The notes beneath the pieces were generated by a model that worked only from the letters and a program-made list of their open reading frames with translations, did no database searches and was not told the DNA's origin. Source: Tanytarsus gracilentus (lineage: Eukaryota > Arthropoda > Insecta > Diptera > Chironomidae). From it: a stretch of 64,000 nt of DNA. The DNA is taken from the NCBI GenBank assembly GCA_038502055.1, contig JAXRKN010000039.1, forward strand, positions 3,720,001 through 3,784,000. The letters are read 5' to 3'. This document shows, piece by piece, positions 1 to 9,670 of the stretch (position 1 is the first letter of the stretch; each line of letters begins with the position of its first letter). The translations under genes and the position numbers were made by a program.

Positions 1-3000
1 CTTCCTTTTCGTCTACTGAAAGTAAAATTGATTGCTTTAAATGAAGCCAACGAAATGCGATGTGCGAAAAGTGAAGAAAATCGATAGGATAGCATAAAGG
101 GCATATTTCGACCCATCATCGTGTGCCGATAGTTTTGTTTTTCTTCTTCCCTTGCGCTGCACATGGAAAAAAATGAGAACTTTTTATGGCATCGATAAAA
201 TGTCGAAATCGTAAGCAAGATTCGCTTTAAAGACAATTTTCTGAAATGAGTTGAAATTTCGTTCAGCTTTTTTTATGTCTCGACAATGACAATTGAAATG
301 AAAATTGCACGACAATGAAATTTTTCCTTTGCCTTTTTGCTGTTGCTTGTGGAGGAAAAGCTTTTAGTTTTATTGAAGGAAAGCACGAGAATGAGAGGAA
401 AACATTTTCAATGGTTTAAATTTCTTTAGTGATTTTTAACGGATGAACTAAATTATTTAAATGACAAAAATTTTAATTTCGAAAGAAATTTCATAAAAAG
501 TTTTTTTGTGGCACTTAAAATTAAGTATTTTGTTGCAATTTTGTTTCCTTCAAATACGCTTTCATACCTCATCTGAAATTCGAAATCCTTACTTTGAAAC
601 TTCACCAACAAGTAAAATCCATTTCGTGATTTTGTGTCATCGATTTTTTTTAATTCCTCGCAAATTAAATAAAAAAAAATTATCATTCTTACTCTCAATC
701 TTTCTTCTTTGATTGAAAGTTTTATGATTATGTCGTCAGGATCAAGTTTTCTGTACACGACTTTCATTCAAAAACTTTTTGATAAAAAAATTCTATTTTT
801 ATGCTAAAGATCCTCTCTCGAATCAATGAATGCGAAATTAATTTTACCCATGAAACAACCGCACCAACAGCTAAGAGGAAAAATAACGACAGTGAGGAAA
901 CGCTGCAATGTACTGTGCTGTCAGTCGCTCGTTCAACCGTCTGCTAAAATCGATTTTTTTCATTCATGTTCTGATGAAAATTTTCTGTTATCTCTTTGCG
1001 ATTTTTTTTGCTGATGATCGACAAGCGTGCGATGCTCTTCAATTAATTGAGAGGTGGGTTTCGTGAGTGCTTAAGAGAGGTTTAGATAAGAGATTTTTTT
1101 AGAGAATATCGTCACGAAATCGATTTAGATGCTACAAGGGTCAGTTAAAAAATTCTGAGAATTTCTCAGAGATAGAAAATTTTACCAAAGATAAAAATCA
1201 ACAAGAAATTTAATGCCTAACTCAATATCTCTCGATTAAAGTAATGCTGATCCTTTTTACAAAAAACCCAAATTATTTCGTTTACACCTAAAAATCCTCA
1301 AATCCACTTATGTTCACATCATTTCGACCTTTCCTAACATTCCAATTTAGATGATAGAGCAATTTCTTAAGCTTACCGCAATTAAGAGTTTATCAACTCT
1401 ATACGAACCAAACTTTTCTCTCTCTTGAGCACAAAACCGCTGAATAATTCAGCTAGTCATCAAATAAATTATGAAATTGCGTAAAAATTTTCTGCTAAAG
1501 TCATTAAGAAGTTTTATACTGTCGATGCTCATAAAATAATAATGCAAATATTCTTCTCTTAAATCATTCGACTCAAGTAGGATCGTAAAAAAAAGACGCT
1601 ACTGTCTCTCCATTGTGAAATCGAGATGTGGACATTAGAATGCTAAAGAGGAATTTGACGCAGTGCTTGTAAAGTCCTTGTGGTTACGACTGTGGAATTT
1701 TAATGCCAAATTAAGAGCTTTGATTCGAAGGGAGCGGAACTAGGATTTTTTTGAATGATCTTCAAACCAAAAATTCCAACAAGTTTTCTCAATCTTTTCA
1801 AATTTTTCAAGAAAGTTCAACTAAATCAATTTCCATAAATCCCATTTCATTGCTTGACTTCCTCGCGAAAACCACTGAAGCCCAACCGAAGAGGAAATTT
1901 CCTTCCTCATTTTACAGAGAAACAATACAAAAACTTTTTTTATTAGATTTTCGATTGGCCATAATCTGATAATCATCATTATGGATGAATAACTTCTGCA
2001 GACAGTCTTATGTCTTATTTTTTTTGAAGTTAATAGAAGAAGGGAAGGAATTTCAATTATTGACAAAGAAAGAGATGATAAAGTTGATGGAAGTGAGAAG
2101 CGAAAAATAATGTTCTGTGTCTGCCAAACCTCAAATCTCTCATTCATGTCATAAAAAATCACGATGATGATGGAAAATGTTTTCCTTGCTAATACATAGC
2201 ACATAAATTGAAACGAGGAAATGTCTCATCAAGTAAGTAAAAGAGGAAAAGCTTTGAGTGCATAATCATGACATGGAGAAGAGAGAGAGCTTTCAATTAG
2301 GTTGAATGCGTTTGCAAGAGAAAGTCCATGATTTAATATAGTTCATGAAATATTTATAGAGTGCTTATGGAGCATATCATATCATTGCGAGCAAACTAGC
2401 ATCTACTATAGAGGAATATATGAGGGCTGTTAAAGTATTTAGGTTATTTTAAGAGGTGAAATTTATTAGTTTATGCTGAGGTATAAAAGATGCCGCAATA
2501 CAGAAGATTTCTACCACTTTACTAGTTTTTCTCTGTTTATTTTACGTAAGTGCAACCCATTTTAAGACTCATAATTAGGTTAATAAATTCAGATTTTAAG
2601 TTCCTTACTCACTGACTAAAGGAACTCCTTCTTTTTGAACTTACTTAATTATGCAACATTCACCATCAATTTTCTTCACCTCGACACGAAAACTTATTCA
2701 CATGTACAGTCCACAACTATTCATTTCCCCATTTTGTATGCTTATCGTGTTCATGAACTTACTCAAGCACATACTCAATTAAAACTTTCCTGTCGAAAAC
2801 GAAATGATTGAGTGAATGACATCAAACTAATTATTATCACCTGGACTTTTTTTTGCCTCTCGCTTGACATTAAGCTCAAAAATTGATTCATAATAGAATT
2901 TTAAATCAAGAAAGCTCTTTTGAATTGAAAAACACAAACAGAATAAATAAATGGCGAGAAGTGTTGCTTTCATCCTTTTCCGACTTCGTATGCCACTCAC

Positions 3001-4534
3001 GGATTCATGTACGGACGTGTTTGTTGAACGTTCTTCCTCAAATTTAAGTAAAAGAAGAAATCATAAAAATGCATATCAAGTCAAGTTTTCGAAATCGGAA
3101 ATGTTGCCATAAAGGAAATTTCAATCCGGATTACTTTCGGAAGACGGCAAAAATTTCAAAACCTCATAAATAATTAAATTGAATTAGGAAAAGTTTTATT
3201 TCTTCTTTTTATATTCATAACCTAATTTCACCGCTGTAAAGGTTTGAATGCTCTCGAGTTGCTTTTAAAGTTATGGTTAAATTCATTGAATTGAATCTCA
3301 TTGCTATCACATAAATCATAAATTCATTGCACAAAATGAGCAGTTAGAAAAATTTAATAAAATTCCTTACTAAAATTTTCCAGGATTTTGTCTTTTGTAA
3401 CGCTCAGGTCTCAACCCTTGATAATTTTATTACTTGGTCAAAATTTAATTTATGACTTAAATTTTTTCCCTTTGTTTAACTGCTATAAAATTCCCAAAGC
3501 GTACCACATGAAACAACGCAGGACGTAACATCCTTTTGTTAAAGGTATCAAATCGAGAGTGAGAGTCGCATAGAATTAAATCATTGATTTTTTCTTTGTT
3601 CCCATTTTTACACCATCATCTCCCTCACTCCATGTTAAACGCCCCTAAAGCTTTTTTCTTTTCTTCATATTTTTGCTCTTTCTATCTTTCGAAGACTTGT
3701 TTAGGGAATTTTTCGTTACGTGCTTTGGAATATTTTTCGGGTGAAAAACTTTTTAAACTTGAAGATGCTTCAATTGATGGCGAAAAGCTTTTTTTGTGTC
3801 ACCCAATTTTCATAATCTTCCATGTGATGCTCCGGAAAGCCCTTTGGCACATTTACTAGCTGATATAAACTTTTCTTCCTGGCACACGATAAAATTTTCG
3901 CTGATAATTTTGTGTATATGAGCAAGTAAAATCGCTTAGTGTGAGAGAGCATTGAGGGTGGTCGGTAATTGCAAGTAAATTTTATACTCATGCCAATCCC
4001 CACCAGTGTCGTCGTAGCGTTGACGCCTAGTGGATCGTAAAAAAAATAGTATTTTGGCATAGAAACATATAGCAGCAATGGCATTATGAAAATTCTCTCT
4101 TGGCGCACAGCGAAAGAGAAAATGCTGTGATTGTGTACACACACTCTGGCAGCGATTTGTATCAAAACGCACAAGCGAAAGAGAAAATTAAATTCGAGAG
4201 AAATGAAAAATCATCCTGAAAGCATTTCTGTGTAATTTTTAATCTCGAGTATGAGATTGAGGATTTTAGTTCGTGAAAGATGATTAAGGGATAAAAAATG
4301 TAGGTTGAAATTCACAAAATTTTCAGCTAAGCCCATAAAACTGCTTCAAAGTTTCTATTTCAACAAAGAAAGTCCTCAAACGCTTTCAATAATAATAATA
4401 TTGACAAAGTGCAAATATTTTCCTGACTCACACTTTATCCATAAAACACAAGCAGAGCAAAAAAAATTATATTAAATATTGTTTTTTCATGATGCATGCA
4501 GAATAGCACACACGGCAAATGCAGTTTTTAAAAT

Positions 4535-5213
4535 GGGACGTTCTTTCAAAGTGTTGCATGAATTTTTTCCTAGATTTCTTATCCTTCGAAGAAAAAAGTT
4601 TTGAATTTTTCAAATCCGTTAGCCCACTAAAGATTTTCTCACATATTTGTGAAAAGTATCATCAAATCTCGCAGGAAAATCAAATATTTCATTTTAAAAA
4701 TTTGAATTAGTAAAAATCTTCGTTAATTTATTAAAAAAACTAATAAAAAATAATTTTTCTGTAATTTTACAAAAAACACTCCAGTTCAGCATGTTTCAAC
4801 CGTCAAAAATTATTTAAATCCGAAGGGTGGGTGACATCGCGATGTTCATCGCCTTACACTCGAATAAATCATAAATTAATTAATTTCTCATGAATGAAGC
4901 TCAAATATCGTTTTGTTTTAACTTATTTAGATTTCAAAAAGTGGCTCAAATCTTCCAGTATTTTTTTTGTTTTTTAAAAAGTCAGTTTATTGAACAAAAA
5001 AGCTCTTCAAAGTTCTAGCGTGTAAGGCGATGAACATTTCAAATCGCTATAATTAATTAATTATAAATCTTTCATTGCTTAAAGTATTTTTAGGAGAAAG
5101 TTTTTATCTTCAAAAATCCTTTAAGTTAAAAAAAATTATAATGATAGAAGAAAAAAGTGTTTAAAAAAAATAATGAAAAAATTACAACAACAATGCTATT
5201 CAAAGAACGTCCC
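4535..5213. mobile_element. Candidate foldback/MITE element with nested inverted repeats
   Basis: GGGACGTTCTTT at 4535-4546 is repeated as its exact reverse complement at 5202-5213. Inside lies a second perfect 18-bp inverted repeat, 4842-4859 against 5020-5037 (core TTCATCGCCTTACAC and complement). The interior has no coding potential. AAAT adjoins the outer repeat on both sides (…AAAT|GGGACG and CGTCCC|AAAT…), which could be a 4-bp target duplication but could be chance in such AT-rich DNA. The nested symmetry suggests a non-autonomous DNA element. A structured intronic RNA is the alternative. Confidence 0.4.
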
Positions 5214-5344
5214 AAATATATTGTCGAGCTCGGGTGCATATGTGGCTGCCTCTAGAATTTTATTTCATAATTTAATCCACTTGAAAGAACAGAAAATTCA
5301 TAAACTTTTTTTTATACTTCGGGTGCCTTGTTTTGGGGGTGCAT

Positions 5345-5361
5345 AGAGAGAGAGAGAGAGA
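5345..5361. repeat. GA dinucleotide microsatellite
   Basis: About eight tandem GA units in the sequence 'agagagagagagagaga'. A plain microsatellite inside the presumed Sxl intron, with no other feature attached. Confidence 0.85.
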
Positions 5362-6270
5362 ACATGAAAGCTCATTTTAAATAATGTTGTTGATAAACAT
5401 TTTTCGATCTCGCGTATTTTCACTGCGATTTTAATGAGTTTTATCGAGGCAGAAATTCTTTAATGAGCTGGATAAAAAAATTATAATTAATTAATTTAGA
5501 AATCGAATTTTTTAATAAAATTATTAAAATCCAGGAAATTTTCGAAAAGAAAAAATATTTTCCAGGATTTTTTTGTTTACCGCAATCCACTTTGAACTTA
5601 AAAAGTTCAAACACTTTAAAAAAAATTTAAGATTCACCAATTTAAAATTTATAACAAACTTCGTCGAAATTCCATGAATTTTTAATCTAAAGGATTTCCA
5701 CACTTCCACTTCAAAGTTCATTTCCCTCTGGCATTTTCATTCTTTGTGAACAAATTTATTTGCTCTTCCCTCGCAAAAATCTAACAATAGAGACACCTAC
5801 TAGGTTTCGTAATATAAAGCTACCATGAAACATCCATCAGACGGATGTTAAGCAAACAATCGAACGATACATGTGTATATCACTCACCCACTTAATAATT
5901 AAAGGAAATTAGAGCGAGGCTTTTCTCTTGTGTTGCGAGAAAGTGAATTAAATACATCCAAATAACCCTTTTTTGCCTTTTTGAATTCTCTCGAGGCATT
6001 TTCCGCCTCTTTTCACATTGTGAGTAAAATAATTTTTAAGGTTTTTCTTTTGAAATTTATTTTCATCCTAATTAGATTATCTCTCGAGTGTCTTATCTCA
6101 ACGTCTGCACTCTCGGTTATTTTAATTGAGGAAACTCAAAGCCACAAAGCGAAAATTAGAGAGTCTAAAATTGAAATCAACAGTTTTTTTTTCGACGTGA
6201 AAGATTTTTTTAATTTCCACTTGAAGCAATGAATAATTTTATTCGCAATTTAAAAGAACAAATTGCTCAC

Positions 6271-6612
6271 CTTAAAGTCTCGCACCACACGACACGTTTC
6301 CACGGGACCCATTGGCGAGAAGAGTGAATGTAATTCGCGTTCATTGCAGTCCTGCGGCAGATAATTGATAATGATGTTTGTTAATGGATTTTGACCGGGT
6401 GGAAATTGATGCTGATGATGATTGAGTCCAGCGGATGTCGTTGGCCCGCCAAGTCCGATGCCCGTGAGCGAGCTCGTACTCGAGGACGACATATGGTGGT
6501 GATGAGGTGCGCCGAAGGTGCTACTCGATGGAAGATCATACATTCGAGCACGTGCTGAATAGGGAGACGAGAAGTCTGTGTCCTGTTCATAACCGAACGA
6601 TGCATAATTTGA
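6271..6612 (-). CDS. Sxl: Sex-lethal-like RNA-binding protein, one internal exon (N-terminal region and start of RRM1)
   Basis: Sxl is an RRM protein that binds poly-U tracts in RNA and controls splicing and translation. It governs sex determination in Drosophila, but in other flies it is generally expressed in both sexes without a sex switch. The exon encodes 114 residues: a Ser/His/Gly-rich leader with DTDFSSPYSARARMYD (compare the DTEFSFP region of Drosophila Sxl), a HHHH run, then the start of RRM1 with RNP2-like NIIINYLPQD, ERELHSLFSPMGP and CRVVRDFK. The YLPQD…ERELH…GP…CR pattern favours Sxl over ELAV, which has YLPQTMT. The donor after RDFK reads AAG|GTGAGC (6271/6270). The chosen acceptor is TGTTTCAG at 6613-6620, giving whole-codon phase at both ends. 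The frame stays open to about 6714, so a longer exon is possible. RNP1 and RRM2 are outside the window. Oddity: Cys replaces the usual Met in YLPQDM. Confidence 0.75.
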
Positions 6613-8067
6613 CTGAAACAGTGAAACGGAATTTGAACTTTGCAAAAATGATTTTCGACGATGGTCGGCCGGTGAAACACCGGGGTGGCGGGCGTTTATC
6701 ACAATGCCAATCACTTTTTATGGAAATTTATTGCATCTGCAATTTCTTTTCTTTAAAATCTTTTTCGCATATCGATCTGGATCATCAAACAAACACCACA
6801 TTATCCTTGACACTAATCCTCAATATTATAGAAGCACATTTTATCATCATTGCATTGCACTCAATTCACAGAACTATTTTACATTGCATTTTTTTCGTGT
6901 ATCCATTCGTGGAGGAATTTTGCATCATCATGTATTTAAATCATGTACATTATGTACACCCACTCGATCTATGATAATAAAAAATTAGCATTTAAATGAG
7001 TCGCTTTTGTAACATCGTAAATGTGTGTTGTTGATGTTCTGTGTGTGTGGAGGTGTTTAAAACATAATTTAATGCTCCTTTGAGGATATTCGTGGGAAAT
7101 TTCAATTCACTGGAATTTGTGGGCTTGCAAATTTAGATTTAAGAAAACGTGAATTGAACGTGGGAGAAGTAATTAAGTTATCAAAAAAGGATTTGACGAA
7201 AAAATGGAAAATTTTCTAAACTAATTTCCTGAGCTCACAAAAAAAAATATTTATGATGGAAAAATCACAACAAACTCGACTCGACATGTACATAAAGACA
7301 TGTTTACCAATTTTACATGAGCTTTTTATTCGGTTTGGGGCTTAACATCAGAGCGCGCCATAACAAATTAATTTGCCACCACCAAACACCCCCTCACAAT
7401 TTGAGCAAAATAAAAAATAAAAGCGCGAAGTTTTTTTGAGGGAGGAAAAACTTCTAATGTGACGTCACGCTTCTAACAATTTTTTTTCTTTTATCATAAT
7501 TTTCATTCTTTTTCTTTTGTCAAAAAAAAGGGAAAGCTTTTCCTTCACTCGGTGGTGCGTGCGGATGTGGTAAAAATTTTATAGTGCCCAGTTCGGAAAT
7601 AAAATTTTGAATTTTTTTTTAAATTTTAAAGACTTTTCAAATTGCAGAAAATTTTAGAGATATTTTTTCAAAATTTTAAATTTAACAAATTTTAACGATT
7701 CCTAAGATTTCCAGGAAATTTCAAATAAAAATTTAACCGTTTAAAACTCAAACTACAAACTGGGTGTAAAAAAAGGGGTGGTGTGGGTGGTGAGTGGGTG
7801 ACAAAAACACCAAAGAGTGTGTATTTCAATATTTAATCAAATTTTTGCACACACAAAATTCACAATGATGATCACAGACAATCCAGTAGGTAATTTAATT
7901 CGATTGACATCCAGTTGATGATGGAAAAGGAATTTAAATGAACAAATAAAAATTAATTATCATATTCTTCACTATCATGATCCAATTTTATTGCACTATT
8001 GACTCTTCCAAATCCCGATATTTCACACGCGCGACCATTTTCAGACCAGAAAACTGAATTAACTTAC

Positions 8068-8115
8068 GATTCCCGAAGGTAGTGAATGTGAGAAGAACCG
8101 ACCGCCCCCTCTACG
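8068..8115 (-). other. Possible non-coding first exon of Sxl
   Basis: On the minus strand a GC-rich patch containing GGGGGCGGTCGG ends in GGGAATC|GTAAGTT, a near-consensus splice donor (exon end 8068). It contains no ATG, so it would be 5' untranslated sequence spliced to a downstream exon. Its position, 1.45 kb upstream of the Sxl exon on the same strand, is the only reason to assign it to Sxl. The 5' edge is arbitrary. Confidence 0.25.
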
Positions 8116-8635
8116 CACATTTTTAATTCAATTAAAATAATCGTATCCAAAATAACACAATCGACATTCGAAGGTTGGAGGAAAAAAGGCCAGGAAGAGA
8201 AAATTTTTTGTAAGGAAGAAAAAAAAATAGAAGAAAAATAATTTTAGATTTTCATCGCATTTTATGCAATCTATTTCATGATTTTCATATTCACACAATT
8301 ATTAACACTTTTTTAATCACCTTGAGCCTCGAAAATTACTATATCCATTCATTTTATTATACATATTCGCGAAATTCTTTGACGAAAAAAATGTTTAAAC
8401 GACAAACCAAGTTTTACTAAAAAAGTCGAAGCCCGTAGAGTGGGTGAAGTTAATTGAAGAAAATATTGGGTGGGAGACATTGGAAATTGTGTCTTTGCGC
8501 ACTGGTTTGAGTCTCGACTTTTTTCACTCGTTAAAAATAAAAATGATGTTGGAAAATTTTTGTTCGGCCTGCTGGAAATTTATAATTTAATAATAATAAT
8601 TCACTCTTGATTATATTTTAGATTCTATCCACGTT

Positions 8636-8641
8636 TTTATT
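8636..8641 (-). terminator. Poly(A) signal of NDUFA7
   Basis: AATAAA on the minus strand 31 bases past the NDUFA7 stop codon, implying a very short 3' untranslated region. Confidence 0.6.
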
Positions 8642-8671
8642 AAACACATTTGAATGACTAATAAGATTTGA

Positions 8672-9124
8672 TTAATGTTTGTCCCATGCGAAATATACTC
8701 CTGGCGTTGGAAGTTTAGTTCTACGAAAAAAGTTTACAAATTTTAAACTTGTATCAATTATTTAAATAAATGTATCTTTACCTTTTTTCAGCAGTGCCTT
8801 CACCGATTAATGTCTGCGAGAGGAGAGTCGGTGGGGTTACTTCCCTTCTTGGATCTCGAGTGTTATAATAATTGACCGAAAATTTATGGGCCGGACCATC
8901 GGGAAGTGTTGGTGGTGGTTGAGTTCTCGGTGCAATTGAATCCTCGAATCTCAACGCATTCGTAGCCTCACGCTGAAAATTTAATAAAGAAAAATTATCA
9001 AAATTTTTGATTATGTAAAATTTAATGTTGAAAATCACTTTAAATTCACACTTACACCAAGCAAGAACGCACGAATTCTCTGAAGGAACGGTGAAACGTC
9101 ACGATGATTGATTTTTGGTGGCAT
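8672..9124 (-). CDS. NDUFA7: NADH:ubiquinone oxidoreductase subunit A7 (B14.5a)
   Basis: An accessory (supernumerary) subunit of mitochondrial respiratory complex I; it has no catalytic role of its own. Three exons join in frame into 102 residues: 9056-9124 (ATG at 9124, donor GGT|GTAAG), 8782-8972 (acceptor TTTCAG, donor AAAG|GTAAAG) and 8672-8720 (acceptor TTCGTAG, stop at 8672-8674). The family signature is plain: RTQPPPTLPDGPAHK, then NYYNTRDPRRE and PP, and near the C terminus LPTPGVYFAWD. The N terminus (MPPKINHRDVSPFLQRIR) resembles insect orthologues. Length is close to the usual 100-115 residues. The gene is divergent from the Malvolio gene with 546 bp between the two start codons. 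No anomaly is seen. Confidence 0.95.
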
Positions 9125-9670
9125 TTTTGCGGTTTATTGAGAAATTTAGTTAATTTTGCTCCGAGTCCTCGAAAGTCGAGTGAGAAATCAAAACAAAAAA
9201 ATTACGATAAAAGAAGTAGAAATTTGAATTTGAAAATTACGTTGAGATTAAAAATTGTTTACTAAATTTTATCCGAACAATTATTTTAATCCGGATGTAA
9301 AAACAGCTGAAAATTTAATTTTTAAAATTTCTATATATTCGTGTTTTTCAAATTTAAGCTACAAATTAAACGCTTTATAAGGTTCAATCATTGATCAATC
9401 AAGTGCAGTGTCATTAAATCAACCTCAATTTAGCTTAAAAAAGCAAAAAAAAAAATTAAAAAAAATTGAGAATTTTATTTCTTGTCGCTCAGTATCGCGA
9501 GTTTAGTGAAATTGATAAGACGCGCTATTGCCGCTGCTGTAATGTAAAAAACTCATTGTGACTCGACAGAGAGTGCAAATTAATTACAATAAAAAGTTCC
9601 AGCTGATTGCATGCAAAAAGTAAACATCAAATCCAGTACTGCTTAGCTTTGCATTTTATTGTCCATTGTG
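9125..9670. promoter_or_regulatory. Shared divergent promoter region, NDUFA7 / Malvolio
   Basis: The 546 bp between the two divergent start codons must hold both promoters and both 5' untranslated regions. A TCAGT motif at 9489-9493, resembling the arthropod initiator, is a candidate Malvolio start site about 180 bp upstream of its ATG. No TATA box is obvious. The middle (about 9230-9480) is very AT-rich. Confidence 0.4.

Larger units (their letters stand above)
1..6270. other. No recognised exon; probable Sxl intron
   Basis: No reading frame here looks like a conserved protein on either strand. The Sxl exon at 6271-6612 (minus) ends in a splice donor pointing into this stretch, and no RRM continuation was found, so it is most simply the intron downstream of that exon (at least 6.27 kb). 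It holds a candidate foldback element at 4535-5213 and a short GA dinucleotide run near 5345-5361. The 104- to 134-codon open frames (453-767, 1821-2204, 3770-4174, all minus) have low-complexity AT-driven composition and no domain I recognise. Confidence 0.5.
6613..8671. other. No protein-coding gene seen; possible 5' region of Sxl
   Basis: Between the Sxl exon and NDUFA7 no conserved reading frame was found. It should hold the upstream Sxl exon(s) and promoter, because both genes are on the minus strand. One strong minus-strand splice donor, AATC|GTAAGTTAATT, lies at 8068/8067 next to a GC-richer patch (8068-8115). This could be the end of a non-coding first exon. An open frame at 6507-6974 (plus) is largely the antisense shadow of the Sxl exon. 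Confidence 0.4.

Noticed and set aside
453..767. 104-codon open frame on the minus strand
   Set aside because: Lys/Phe/Leu-rich, AT-driven composition, no domain, no supporting splice sites or neighbours.
1821..2204. 127-codon minus-strand open frame
   Set aside because: No family resemblance; stop-poor stretch by chance in a low-complexity region.
3770..4174. 134-codon minus-strand frame tested as a downstream Sxl exon
   Set aside because: It has no RNP1 or RRM pattern, and its sequence does not continue the RDFK…GYSFG region expected for Sxl.
6507..6974. 155-codon plus-strand frame opposite the Sxl exon
   Set aside because: Antisense shadow of the Sxl exon; the minus frame carries the conserved RRM residues.
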